Shown: positions 1-8,510, numbered from the stretch's first letter. The stretch is DNA of 64,000 nucleotides from Cystobacter ferrugineus (GCF_001887355.1 NZ_MPIN01000022.1:1-64000), one strand, 5' to 3'. Translations and numbers: made by a program. Notes: generated by a model not told the origin, from the sequence alone.

Positions 1-1
1 C

Positions 2-202
2 TGGTATATGGAGCTGGGTTGGGACACTTCGCGGATGGGGTTGCCCCTGCGTCCCTGGTACCGCACCAAATGCACCGTCAGCTTCGCTGACATTCTGCGC
101 CTGGCCCAGCGCACGCTCGCCTCCGTGGATTGGGTGGACCCGCGTCTTCTTCTCGCCCGATTGCCCCAGCTCCCTTCTCGGCCTCAGCCGAGAGCCGCAT
201 GA
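2..202 (+). pseudogene. C-terminal tail of an unidentified protein, possibly a transposase
   Basis: An open frame enters from the left edge and stops at 200-202, so only about 66 C-terminal residues are visible. It is rich in W, R and L, with a segment WYRTKCTVSFADILRLAQR that reminds me of the tail of DDE transposases. That is a weak resemblance and no catalytic residue lies in the window. The stop codon lies inside the loop of a 12-bp hairpin. The surrounding decayed genes would suit a mobile-element scar, but the identity stays open. Confidence 0.3.
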
Positions 203-219
203 CCTATGGCTCTCGGCTG
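185..219. terminator. 12-bp hairpin overlapping the stop of the first gene
   Basis: Positions 185-196 and 208-219 are a perfect 12-bp inverted repeat (core GCCGAGAGCC / GGCTCTCGGC) with an 11-nt loop holding the stop codon. It is followed by CCCAAAAATGG, not a T-run. It could be an intrinsic terminator or an insertion-sequence end. Confidence 0.55.
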
Positions 220-308
220 CCCAAAAATGGCGAAAGTCGAGTCAGACCCGTGGTCCGTCCATGGAGTGACCACGGGAGCGCGCCGCCAGAGCGGTTGAAA
301 TAGCAGGA

Positions 309-587
309 ATGGAGACCAACATGTCTGTCATCAAACACGAAATCAGTTCATCGGACGCGCAGGCCCTGCGGGCGATGCGCGCCATGTTCGCCGGGGCGCC
401 GAAGCTCAAGTTCGAGCCCGCGAGTCGCGCCGCGTTCGACGAGCTCATCGCCCGCACGCCCCCACCCGAGACGATCAGCTTCGAGCAGGGAGAGGTAGGC
501 GGCGTACCAGGCTGGTGGTGCCGTCCCAAGCATGCGGACGACACGGCTGTCGTTCTGTACCCCGGAAGGGTGTCAGACGATTTGTAG
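309..587 (+). pseudogene. Truncated alpha/beta hydrolase (N-terminal part only)
   Basis: The 92-residue product starts MSVIKHEIS (Met at residue 5, or the upstream Met) and follows the N-terminal pattern of epsilon-lactone-hydrolase/acetyl-esterase-like enzymes: a short helical cap, then GGVPGWWCRPKHADDTAVVLY. In that family the strand VVLY leads straight into the oxyanion-hole HGGG motif. Here the frame turns into PGRVSDDL and stops, so the oxyanion hole, nucleophile and rest of the fold are missing. I found no continuation in another frame downstream. It is probably a deletion scar and not functional. Confidence 0.6.
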
Positions 588-854
588 GAGCCGAGGTATC
601 GGAACGAGTCCTTCGACACCTTCCCGAGGGCGCCGCGGCGCCGGGCGAGATGCTCCGCGGCCTCCATCGGAAAGCGGCCTCCGACCACGTGCGCGGGGGA
701 CACCCAGTTGAGGTTCAATGTCATGGGCTCCGACGTCATGCGCACGCTCCATCAAAAGGAGCGTCGCTCATCTCACCCGACTTGACCTACGGAGTCAAGT
801 GCACGTACTCACCACAGAGGTATCCATGTCTCAGATACGCCTCCACTACGCAGT
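588..854. other. Gap with unidentified coding remnant
   Basis: There is no intact gene here. The minus strand of about 570-740 reads as a plausible protein fragment (contains VSPAHVVGGRFPMEAAEHLA and GKVSKDSFRYLGSYKSSDTL) that ends abruptly against the truncated hydrolase, as if two unrelated gene ends had been joined. I do not recognise the family. Confidence 0.3.
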
Positions 855-1898
855 TCACATCTGATGGAAAAGCTTGATGGTTTCCTGCGCGTAGCCGCCA
901 AACGTTGAGGCCATACCGCAGGAGGATTCGAAATCGTACATGAGGCTGGGGTCCACCCCGGTCTTCTTCCTCGCGAGTTTTTCCGCGTATTGAACCCACT
1001 CATTCAGATAGTCGAAGGCGGCCTCGTCCGGCGTGGTCGACGTAGTCACGGGAGGCATCCTACGGATGGTCTCCAACGTCCACGGAGGCGCCACCTCCTG
1101 ATGACCCATGTAGAATTTGACTCGATTCGAAGCGCCCAACGTCTTCCAATTCCGGAACAGGAATCTCAACTCCGAGGTACAGATGGGTACCTTTCCCACT
1201 CCGGTGGTGTTGTTGACGATGCTCGTCTTGTGGAGGAGGACGTCGATATTGATGTCGTCGAGCGCGTAGTGCACGACGGTGTCCCCCTGTCCGAACTTTC
1301 CCTGCGTCATGAAATAGGTCAGACCAAACTTGCACGAACGCCGGATGATGAAATCCTTCGCGGCCATCGAGAGAACACTGTCTTTGGGATTGCCACTCAA
1401 GTCGATGTCGTCACGGCTCTTCTTGAGAGAGCTCTGTAGCCGGGTGGCCTGGGTTGGAAGCGTCCGGTAGCCATACTTCGCATCCGACCTGAACGCGGTC
1501 TCGTACTCCGCGACCTCTTGCCTCGACGAACGCCCATTGATTCGCTGGACGTCGTCGACCTTCTGGATGTTTACATTGGGGTCGAAATTGGAGTTGAACG
1601 CAACCGTCCCAGAATTCGCCTTGTACGCATACGTCTTTGACGGCCTGGCGCTCCCCGAGCCTCCTCCTCTCGCCCCTCGACCTCGACCCCGGCCTCGACT
1701 TGGGACAGAGCGGACGGAACTAGGCGCGATGCTGACGATATCATCGAAAATGGTGTTGTAGATGTTTATCTTCTGGAAGCAGTCATTGGGCATGACCTGG
1801 GTCGTGGCATGCTGGTAATACTCTTTGATGTGTTGACCGATGCCATAAATGACATCCCGATCCGCGACAAATCCATCTTGAAAGTCAGTATTTGGCAT
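855..1898 (-). CDS. Orphan protein of unknown function with RG-rich linker, lower GC
   Basis: This encodes 347 residues from an ATG with a strong ribosome site (GGGAGG, 5-6 nt upstream). The frame stays open upstream to 2012, but that extension lacks a comparable site. After an N-terminal part of about 65 residues comes an Arg/Gly run (SRGRGRGRGARGGGSGSARP), then a C-terminal region with HYALDDINIDVL, VPICTSELRFLFRNW and VKFYMGHQEVAPPW that reads like a folded domain. No signal peptide or membrane segment is seen. Base composition is clearly lower in GC than the neighbours, and the gene sits among broken genes, which suggests recent transfer. The layout (short N part, flexible linker, C-terminal domain) would suit a secreted effector or toxin, but that is inference and no family is recognised. 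Confidence 0.6.
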   Translation of the reverse strand: MPNTDFQDGFVADRDVIYGIGQHIKEYYQHATTQVMPNDCFQKINIYNTIFDDIVSIAPSSVRSVPSRGRGRGRGARGGGSGSARPSKTYAYKANSGTVAFNSNFDPNVNIQKVDDVQRINGRSSRQEVAEYETAFRSDAKYGYRTLPTQATRLQSSLKKSRDDIDLSGNPKDSVLSMAAKDFIIRRSCKFGLTYFMTQGKFGQGDTVVHYALDDINIDVLLHKTSIVNNTTGVGKVPICTSELRFLFRNWKTLGASNRVKFYMGHQEVAPPWTLETIRRMPPVTTSTTPDEAAFDYLNEWVQYAEKLARKKTGVDPSLMYDFESSCGMASTFGGYAQETIKLFHQM

Positions 1899-2100
1899 CC
1901 AGCCCTCCCAATGCGCTCTTCGCACAATACCCCAAGCACATGCCAAAGTCAATTCGCAACCACTTTTACCTGCTGATGACCCATGAGACAAAGCGGGCCA
2001 GAGCAAAGCCACAATCAGGCAGAGTCCATGTATGGTTTATCCTCCCGGTATGACGCCGCGGTAGGGGACGGGGTTGGACCACGGATGAGGACATACCTGC

Positions 2101-2425
2101 CATGGGAATCACGTTGATGAACACCGTCCGGTCCATGCGCCTCCTGTGGATGCTGCTCGTCAGTGGCCTCGCGTCGGCGCAGGCGCCGGCCCCGAGGGCC
2201 TTCGCCGCGACGTACCAGGGCGGAAGCGATGCCGCGTGTGACTCGACCCTGGCCGTCCGGGGATGAGAGCCCGACGCACCCGGCCCACACCCCGTCTTCC
2301 TCTACCTGGCCGGAACGTGGGTGCCGTATGACAACGCCTCGGCCATGGCCGTGGTGAGCCGCATGGCCGAGCGCGGCTACGTGGCGGCGGCCGTGCAGTA
2401 CCCCAACTGGGCGTATAGGCGGGAT
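2101..2425 (+). pseudogene. Secreted alpha/beta hydrolase remnant with in-frame stop
   Basis: From ATG 2102 the frame encodes a signal peptide (MRLLWMLLVSGLASAQA) and a mature start, then hits TGA at 2264-2266. In the same frame the reading continues as EPDAPGPHPVFLYLAGTWVPY and ERGYVAAAVQYPNWAY, which is the first strand, oxyanion region and second strand of a secreted alpha/beta hydrolase. Homology-like sequence ends near 2425 in a G-rich tract, before the nucleophile elbow. The gene therefore has both a nonsense change and a 3' truncation. Confidence 0.6.
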
Positions 2426-2801
2426 GGGGGCCCTGTGGAGGGGGGAGGGGTGGAGCGGAGGGGGAGAGGAAAGCCGCGGAGGGGTGGGGTCAGGGCAGTG
2501 GGTCGGGCCAGTGGAGACGCGGTGCAGCCCCATTGGGCACACGCCGGCCCAGGTGGCGCCCCCAGGGGGAGGCAGCAGGGGCGTGGGCGTCTGGGGCACC
2601 GTGACTGCTCGAGGCTCAACACCACGCGTGCTGGGGTGGCTCCTGCGCTGCAGCCAGCCGAGCAGGCCGCGTGGGCAGTGACAGGTGCTCCAGAATGGCG
2701 CGCACTCCGTTGGGTGCCGTCAGGACGCCAACACCCGGCGCCTGCCTCCAGCCTGCCAGGAATGCGCGGGGCCGCGGGGCGGCCAGCAGCGTCCCAGCAC
2801 A
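2426..2801. other. G-rich non-coding stretch with a dispersed-repeat copy
   Basis: No convincing gene. The first part is strongly purine-skewed (GGGGG and GGAG runs). Positions 2504-2540 resemble 4305-4340 (see repeat entries). The rest to 2801 is GC-rich with no codon pattern I trust. Confidence 0.4.
2504..2540. repeat. Dispersed repeat, copy 1
   Basis: About 25 of 32 bases match 4305-4340 by eye, around GAGACGCGGTGCA here versus GAGAGGCGGTGCA there. Read on the minus strand, both give a similar peptide (GLHRVSTG / GLHRLSTG). Each copy sits next to a broken gene. Confidence 0.4.
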
Positions 2802-4121
2802 TCAATCCGCTCGCGGCTCGGGCTGCTCCTGGGGGCCGGCCGGTGCGAAAGGGACATTCCGCTTCCTGGGCAGGCAGCAGCCGTTCTGCAGACAGGCCAG
2901 CAGATCGACCAGTCTGCTCCTTTGGAAGACACCGCCGATGAGCTGGAGCGTCTCCACCGACAGCTTGCTCTTGCTGGCCAACTCCTGGAGCACGTCGAGA
3001 GACGGCTCGCCCCTGGCATCCAGAAGGCGTGCCTCTTCCGGGCTGGAGCCGGACGCTCCCGCGTGACGTGTCTGCCGGTAGATCGACCGCAGATCGATGG
3101 CCCCGCGAATGCCCACCTCCCGTGCATGGAGGATCTCCTCCCGCAGGTAGGAGATGAGGAGGGCCTGATCCATCCAGTCGATGATGCGCGACAGGGGATA
3201 CAAGGTGCGCAGCGCCAGCCACCCGGGCTCCACCCGGGCCATGTGCTGGATGTCGAAGATGCCCAACTCCTCGAGCCGCTCGGCGATCTGCTCCGTGATG
3301 CCATCCACATAGCAGAGCGACAGGGGCTCGGTGCCGGGCGCATCCGGGGAGAGGGCCTGCCGGAGCCGCTGGTTGAGTGCCTTCATGCCCACGGAGGGAA
3401 ACAGCCCGAGGGCGAAATACAGGAAGGAGGCCGACACGCCCTTGGTCGGTTGGAAGAAGCCAATGAAGCCCAGCGCATAGCCCAGCACCATGAGGATGAG
3501 CGCCCGGAGGGCGGCTGACATGACGAACTCGGCGGAAAGGGCCGCCGTTCTGATGCGGAAGATGGTGAGCCCCAGGGTGTAGACGTAGATGCCGCAGCCG
3601 GCCAGCTCCAGCCCCCGCAGTCCGTCCGGATTCATGCTATCGAGTCCCCTGCTGACCAACAGCAGGGCCAGGCTGAAGAAGGGCACGGCCAGAAGCAACG
3701 CTCCGAGGATGAACTGCCGGAGGTAGCCCTGCTGCTCGAGCACCTCGTTGCTCAGCTCCCGGTTGAAGATGGGAGGCAGGATGCCGTTGGCCTGCTTCTC
3801 CGCATATACGGACAAGAAGGTTTGGTAGCTCCTCACCTCCTCGCGCCGCACACAGAATACGCGTTGAGCACCCAGCAGCCGATAGCCCAGGAGGAGGAAG
3901 CTCGGCATCAGCGACCCCACGAGCGCCAGAACCACCAAGTGGCACCCTTTCACCTCCATCACCCCCAACAGCCGCCCCAGCCCACACACGATGACCGCAC
4001 TCAACAGCAGCAGCAGCAACACTCTCCAGCGATCGCCCTTCGTGCGCGGCGCGCCTGTTGAAGGGTTCGTCCCATCCACGACAGATGCTTCCTGGCTTCC
4101 TGATTCATGATGATGACGCAC
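2802..4121 (-). CDS. Polytopic membrane protein with helical C-terminal domain
   Basis: The 439-residue product starts at a GTG with GGAGG 10 nt upstream; the longer open frame to 4463 has no such site. The N-terminal half holds about six hydrophobic segments in pairs (for example VLLLLLLSAVIVCGLG, LVVLALVGSLMPSFLLLG, ILGALLLAVPFFSLALLLV). The C-terminal half is soluble, with a segment LCYVDGITEQIAERLEELGI that looks helix-hairpin-helix-like, and ends in a Pro-rich tail. There is no catalytic motif. The family is unknown to me; a membrane-anchored sensor or adaptor is possible. Upstream lies the dispersed repeat and a kinase-tail remnant, so its original context may be lost. Confidence 0.7.
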   Translation of the reverse strand: MRHHHESGSQEASVVDGTNPSTGAPRTKGDRWRVLLLLLLSAVIVCGLGRLLGVMEVKGCHLVVLALVGSLMPSFLLLGYRLLGAQRVFCVRREEVRSYQTFLSVYAEKQANGILPPIFNRELSNEVLEQQGYLRQFILGALLLAVPFFSLALLLVSRGLDSMNPDGLRGLELAGCGIYVYTLGLTIFRIRTAALSAEFVMSAALRALILMVLGYALGFIGFFQPTKGVSASFLYFALGLFPSVGMKALNQRLRQALSPDAPGTEPLSLCYVDGITEQIAERLEELGIFDIQHMARVEPGWLALRTLYPLSRIIDWMDQALLISYLREEILHAREVGIRGAIDLRSIYRQTRHAGASGSSPEEARLLDARGEPSLDVLQELASKSKLSVETLQLIGGVFQRSRLVDLLACLQNGCCLPRKRNVPFAPAGPQEQPEPRAD

Positions 4122-4304
4122 GCACAATCCCCCTCCGTCAGGAGGTGGCGTCATGCCGCTTGTGACGCGTCTCCGAAGGCCTTTCTCCGGGCCATCCCGG
4201 GAGCGCGTGACCCAGGAGCCGGTCGCTCGGCGCCAGTTGAAGGGGCTGACTGGTACAGAGGGGCCGAGGAGGGCCGCTGACGGGTGCCGCCATGGCTGTG
4301 CACC

Positions 4305-4340
4305 AGGCCGGTAGAGAGGCGGTGCAATCCCCTTGAGCCC
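4305..4340. repeat. Dispersed repeat, copy 2
   Basis: Partner of 2504-2540 (core GAGAGGCGGTGCA). It lies directly before the surviving 3' end of a kinase gene. Confidence 0.4.
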
Positions 4341-4359
4341 CCCTGCCCCAGAGTCACTT

Positions 4360-4611
4360 GGGCGGCGGCGCCGGCTCGTGGACACCGCGGACGCGGGGCA
4401 ATCCGTACTCGCCCGTCCGCTGCCGCGCGAGCCCTTCAAGGGGCAGAAGCGCCCTCCCTGCACTCGCTACGCCGAGGTCGAGTTGGTCGGTGCCTGCTGG
4501 TTGCCTCACGAGTTGAAGGCCCCGTGCCCGGACGTGCTCTACGAGCACCAGGGCAAGTGCTACTCGCCCGCCTTCAGCGCGAAGCAGCCGCCCTCGTCGC
4601 TCGGGCAGTGA
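4360..4611 (+). pseudogene. 3' remnant of a Ser/Thr protein kinase gene
   Basis: The last ~65 codons (about 4415-4611) read RPLPREPFKGQKRPPC, then VELVGACWLPHELKAPCPD, LYEHQGKCYSPAF and a stop. This Cys-containing tail (GACW, APCP, GKCY) is what I recall at the extreme C-terminus of many myxobacterial membrane-bound Ser/Thr kinases. No kinase domain, juxtamembrane helix or promoter precedes it: the sequence upstream is the dispersed repeat. It is most likely what is left of a deleted kinase gene. Confidence 0.55.
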
Positions 4612-4757
4612 GGAGCGCGGGGCCCCTGGCGCCCGGCAACCGGGTTCGCTCGTCCCTGCTCGCCCATCCGAGCAAATCGTCTGACACCTTCTCAGCCCCT
4701 TCTCAGCCGGCCTTCTCAGCCTTCTCAGGGGCTTCTGCGAGTCTGGTCTCGCGGCAC
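4612..4757. other. Short gap with direct repeats
   Basis: No gene. Around 4690-4735 the motif CTTCTCAGCC occurs several times in tandem-like fashion (CCTTCTCAGCCCCTTCTCAG and variants), just after the 3' end of the monooxygenase gene on the other strand. Confidence 0.4.
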
Positions 4758-5984
4758 TCATGACTGCCTCACCAACCCCTCGTAGTCCTTGAGTTCGAAC
4801 GGCAGCGTCAGTGCACCGAAGTCGGGGAGGCCATCCGCGGCGCCGTTCTCTCCTTCGTCCGTCGGTTCGCCGACCGCCGGCGCTTGCAGACTGGCGTTCT
4901 GCTCGTGTTGCTTGACCGCCATGTCCTGATTGCGAATCACGTAGTCGCGCAGAGCGCTTTCATACGAGGTGATGCCACTCGCCAGGTCATCCTTGTGCCT
5001 GGCGAGTTCACCGGCGAGAACGTACGCGCCCACCATTGCGACCGACGTGCCCTGTCCCGATGCCAGTGCGACGCTGTATCCCGCGTCGCCGACGAGCACG
5101 ATGCGTCCGCGTGACCAACCCTCCATGCGGATTTGGCTGATTGAATCGAAGTGGAAGTCGGGCGCCGTCATCATGTGCTCGACAATCTGTGGTAGCACCC
5201 ACCCGCCGCCCGAGAGGCGCTCGGCCATGAGGCGCTTCTGAGCCACGATGTCACGGTAGTCGTACTCGATAGGCTCGGCGGCCGTGAAGCCGACATACGC
5301 CCGCGCGTTGGCATCCTTGCGTAAGGCCATGACCATCGCGCCGACACCGGTTCCCTCGTCCTGGTACATGACCTCCCAGCGCTCGAGACCGAGGAAGTTC
5401 GGCATGCCGAAGACCGCGATGTACGAATTGCCAAGACGGCGGAGGAACCGCGGCTCGGGGCCGAACGCGAGCTTCCGCACCCGAGAGTGCAGGCCGTCTG
5501 CGCCTACGATGAGCTCGAAGCGGCGAGAAGCTGCGCGCTCGAACGTAACGTCGACCCCCGACGTGTTCTGAGTGAGCGACGCGACCGAATCGTCGAAGAG
5601 GTACTCCACCCGGTTGCCCACTACCTCGTGCAGCACGCGGCAAAGGTCGTCGCGCATGATTTCAACATCAGGGCTCTCGAAACGCCCGCCCGTGAGGGTG
5701 CGCTCCTCGCTCCGGTGTGTCTCCTTGCCGTTGGCGTCGACCATCGAGAACCCCGTCAGCCTGGTGCTGTGCTCGCGGAGCCTGGCGAGGATGCCCATAC
5801 GTTCCGCGACCGTGAGCGCCGGCCCACGCACGTCGAGCGCCTGCCCACCCGGACGCAGGTGTGGCGCACGTTCGACGACGGTGACGTCGAAGCCGTAGCG
5901 CGCAAGCCAGTAGGCGATGGTGAGACCGGAGATGCTGGCGCCGGAGACCAGCACGCGGGGGAACCTTGGAGTCGTAGAGGACAT
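4758..5984 (-). CDS. FAD-dependent monooxygenase (class A, TetX/PHBH-like)
   Basis: The 408-residue product is predicted to insert one oxygen atom from O2 into an aromatic or polyketide-like substrate using FAD and NAD(P)H in the cytosol. The N-terminal Rossmann fold is visible (VLVSGASISGLTIAYWLA, residues ~10-30, followed by VVERAP). The FAD motif GDAGYSVALASGQGTSVA is at about residue 295, and a DG motif (VGADGLHSRVRK) lies in the middle. Length is normal for the class. I chose the ATG at 5984 because it starts the flavin fold; the open frame extends to 6146 across the promoter of the divergent LysR gene. Divergent LysR/monooxygenase pairs usually mean substrate-induced control. The substrate cannot be told from sequence. 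Confidence 0.85.
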   Translation of the reverse strand: MSSTTPRFPRVLVSGASISGLTIAYWLARYGFDVTVVERAPHLRPGGQALDVRGPALTVAERMGILARLREHSTRLTGFSMVDANGKETHRSEERTLTGGRFESPDVEIMRDDLCRVLHEVVGNRVEYLFDDSVASLTQNTSGVDVTFERAASRRFELIVGADGLHSRVRKLAFGPEPRFLRRLGNSYIAVFGMPNFLGLERWEVMYQDEGTGVGAMVMALRKDANARAYVGFTAAEPIEYDYRDIVAQKRLMAERLSGGGWVLPQIVEHMMTAPDFHFDSISQIRMEGWSRGRIVLVGDAGYSVALASGQGTSVAMVGAYVLAGELARHKDDLASGITSYESALRDYVIRNQDMAVKQHEQNASLQAPAVGEPTDEGENGAADGLPDFGALTLPFELKDYEGLVRQS

Positions 5985-6024
5985 GGAACCTTGGGTACAC
6001 TTCCGGAATCGAACCGTCCAAGAC

Positions 6025-6039
6025 ATTGATTGAACGAAT
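6025..6039. promoter_or_regulatory. Candidate LysR T-N11-A box
   Basis: The 84-bp divergent gap contains ATTGATTGAACGAAT, an imperfect dyad with T-N11-A spacing, in an AT-richer patch. LysR-type regulators commonly bind such boxes between their own gene and the target. Confidence 0.4.
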
Positions 6040-6068
6040 ATGATACCTCTTGAGCAACGATAGAACTC

Positions 6069-7028
6069 ATGGAACTCCGACATCTGCGCTACTTCGTCAC
6101 CATCGCCGAGGAGCAAAGCTTCCGTCGCGCGGCCGGGCGACTCCACGTCTCACAGTCGCCGCTGAGCCGGCAAATGAAGGACCTCGAGGACGAGATGGGC
6201 GTTGAACTCTTCGCGCCCGAGGGGCGAGGAATCAAGCTCACGGCTGCTGGGAAGATTTTCGCGGAGAGAGCCAGAAGCATCCTTGGGAGCGTCGACACGG
6301 CCATTGAGGAAGCCAAGGGAATCGCCGAAGGCAGACTTGGCACCGTGGTCATCGGCTTTGAAACGGGGACGACCTTCGTGGGTGCATTGTTGTCCCTCGT
6401 CGCGGCGCTTCGCCGACGAACGCCCCGTGTCGGCCTGCAACTCGTCCCCATGAGCAGCCTCGAGCAGTGGACGGCGCTGAGGCAGGGGACGATTACCTTC
6501 GGCTATGGTGCATACGCGCCCAGTGACGACTCCTTGGGTCACCTGGAGATGAGCCGTGACCGGCTCGGGGTGCTTCTCTCCTCTGAGCATCGGCTCGCAC
6601 GACTCGAGAAGATCCGGCTTCGAGACCTTGAGAACGAGCGCGTGCTACTCCAGCCACGTCATCTCTATCCGCGGCTCCACGCGGACATCATCATGGCGGC
6701 GCGCGCACAGGGCGCGACGCTGCACGTGACGGCGGAGGTGCTCGACCTGGAGGCGCTCCTGGCACTGGTCGTTATCGGCGACGCGATTACCTTCCTGACG
6801 GAGAAGTTCTGGGAGCCAGCATCGCAAGCCTCATTGATGTGGCGGCCCGTAGAGGACCTCCACATCAACCTGAGTGAGTTCGTCACATGGCGCGTGGAGG
6901 ACGCCGACACGCCCGTGGTGCGAGCGCTGCTCGAGAGTGCACGCGAAGTGAGTCCGTTCCTGCGAGGCACTGCGGACCGCACGCGCTCCTCCACGGCCGC
7001 CCAGCGAAAACGTCACAGCAAGCGCTGA
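6069..7028 (+). CDS. LysR-family transcriptional regulator
   Basis: The 319-residue product starts with the canonical LysR opening (MELRHLRYFVTIAEEQSF) and helix-turn-helix (RAAGRLHVSQSPLSRQMKDL, residues ~20-40), followed by LFAPEGRGIKLTAAG and a periplasmic-binding-protein-like effector domain to about residue 300. A basic Ser/Arg-rich tail ends the protein. It is divergent from the FAD-monooxygenase and probably controls it and itself. The effector is unknown. Confidence 0.93.
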   Translation: MELRHLRYFVTIAEEQSFRRAAGRLHVSQSPLSRQMKDLEDEMGVELFAPEGRGIKLTAAGKIFAERARSILGSVDTAIEEAKGIAEGRLGTVVIGFETGTTFVGALLSLVAALRRRTPRVGLQLVPMSSLEQWTALRQGTITFGYGAYAPSDDSLGHLEMSRDRLGVLLSSEHRLARLEKIRLRDLENERVLLQPRHLYPRLHADIIMAARAQGATLHVTAEVLDLEALLALVVIGDAITFLTEKFWEPASQASLMWRPVEDLHINLSEFVTWRVEDADTPVVRALLESAREVSPFLRGTADRTRSSTAAQRKRHSKR

Positions 7029-7110
7029 GCGTCTCAATTGCCTGGGCTGCTCTCCCTGGAGGAGCGCGGCAGGGGCCCTGGGTTTCTTGAAGAGTGATGG
7101 GGGGAGGGGT

Positions 7111-8412
7111 CTAGGCCGCGGCGGAAATGCTCTTGACGTCCACGTTCCCCTCGAAGGCCAGCTTCTCGAGGGCGCGCGCGGCGACCTGCCCGCTCTTGAG
7201 CTGCTGAATCTCCGAGGAGACCTTCCGGGCGCGGGCCCGCAGCGACTCGTCGGCCAGGAGCGCCTGCAACTCGGAGCGGATCCGCTCGGGGGTCGCCTTC
7301 TCCAGGGGCAGGTAGCGCCCGAGCCCCGCGCGCTCGACCAGCGACGCGTTGAGGGTCTGGTCTCCAACGAGGGGGATGACCAGCATGGGCAGACCCGTGT
7401 ACAGGGCGCGACCCACCGCGCCCCAACCCCCGTGGGTGATCAACGCCCGGGCCTTGGGGAACACCTCGTCGTGGGGAACGTAGCGCTCGATGCGGATGTG
7501 GGAGCCGAGCCCGGAGGGAACATCCGAGGCCCCCGCGGCCGTGGCGAGCACGGGGACGTTCATGGGCGAGACCGCCTCCAACACGCGCCGGAACAAGCCA
7601 TTGTCCGCATGGGTCGTCGTCGTGCTGACGATCACGGTCCCGGGCTCGATGCGCGGCGCTTCCTTGCGGCTCGTGGAACTGTTGGCGGTCGTCGGCCCGA
7701 CGAAGAGCTGGTTGTCGCGCAGCGGAATGTCCCCGGCGAGTCCCCGGTGGCCCATGATGATGTGGAGCTTGGGCGAGGCCGCGGCCTGGACGAGGTGCGC
7801 CGAGCGGCCACGATAGGGGGACAGACCGAGCTGGGCCCTCGCCTCGTTCAACGGCATCAGCTGGCCCATCAGCAGGTGCGTCAGCGCGGGGAACCGGAAG
7901 AAGGGCTTCATGGACGGCATCGTGCTGAAGATCAGCGGCAGCTCATCCGCCGTGAGGACCGTACCCATGTTCCCAGCGCTCGCCCAGGGAATGCCGGCGC
8001 GCTCGGCGGCCCAGGCCGCGCCCAGCTCGAAGAAGTCGTGGACCACGCAGTCCACCTTCTCGCGCTTCAAGACAGGCTCCAGCTCTCGCGCGAGCTGGAC
8101 GTTGTTCGCCTGGCCGATGCTCCGGAACATCGTGATGCCGAAGGGGACCGACGGCATCCAGGGCGGCAGACTCGTGAGCTGGGCGAGATCGCCAATGTCC
8201 TGGACGTCGAGCATCCGCTCATGAGGCAGGTGCTCCGCGCCGACGGCCTTCACATCGGCCGCCAGGCTCGCCTTCGCCTTGAACAGCACCCGGTTGCCCC
8301 GCGCGGTGAGCTGCTGCGCGAGGTCCAGGACGCGAAGCAGATGCCCCGGCGCCCCCGAGCTCGCCAGCAGGAAGGTCGCGGGTTTCCGGGAAACATCATT
8401 CGTGGATGCCAT
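7111..8412 (-). CDS. MGT/YjiC-family glycosyltransferase
   Basis: This 433-residue GT-B enzyme probably transfers a sugar from a UDP-sugar to a small lipophilic acceptor (macrolide/flavonoid-type MGT family). The N-terminal acceptor domain begins FLLASSGAPGHLLRVLDLA, with GxPGH near residue 20. The C-terminal donor motif is clear: RYVPHDEVFPKARALITHGG followed by WGAVGRALYTGLPMLVIPL and GDQ. No signal peptide is present. ATG 8412 is the first Met before this fold; a longer frame to 8454 lacks support. It converges on the LysR gene. Its upstream region holds two near-identical palindromes, so it is likely regulated by a repressor not encoded next to it. Self-protection or detoxification by glycosylation is possible, not shown. 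Confidence 0.85.
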   Translation of the reverse strand: MASTNDVSRKPATFLLASSGAPGHLLRVLDLAQQLTARGNRVLFKAKASLAADVKAVGAEHLPHERMLDVQDIGDLAQLTSLPPWMPSVPFGITMFRSIGQANNVQLARELEPVLKREKVDCVVHDFFELGAAWAAERAGIPWASAGNMGTVLTADELPLIFSTMPSMKPFFRFPALTHLLMGQLMPLNEARAQLGLSPYRGRSAHLVQAAASPKLHIIMGHRGLAGDIPLRDNQLFVGPTTANSSTSRKEAPRIEPGTVIVSTTTTHADNGLFRRVLEAVSPMNVPVLATAAGASDVPSGLGSHIRIERYVPHDEVFPKARALITHGGWGAVGRALYTGLPMLVIPLVGDQTLNASLVERAGLGRYLPLEKATPERIRSELQALLADESLRARARKVSSEIQQLKSGQVAARALEKLAFEGNVDVKSISAAA

Positions 8413-8465
8413 GGTCGTTCTCCCCCAAGAAGTCGCAAACGGTCCCCTCCGCACACGCGATGGAA

Positions 8466-8484
8466 CGCAACTCCAAGTTGCGAT
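8466..8484. promoter_or_regulatory. Palindromic operator candidate, site 1
   Basis: CGCAACTCCAAGTTGCG is a perfect 7-3-7 dyad (8466-8482), followed by AT. It lies 54 bp upstream of the glycosyltransferase start. Confidence 0.6.
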
Positions 8485-8510
8485 GATGAATAGAATTGGA
8501 TTTCACTCAC

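Noticed and set aside
2264-2266. Selenocysteine at the in-frame TGA of the hydrolase remnant
   Set aside because: No convincing hairpin follows, the family does not use Sec, and the gene is also truncated.
2377-3222. Minus-strand open frame over the G-rich stretch
   Set aside because: Composition is Pro/Arg/Cys-rich noise overlapping the membrane-protein gene in another frame.
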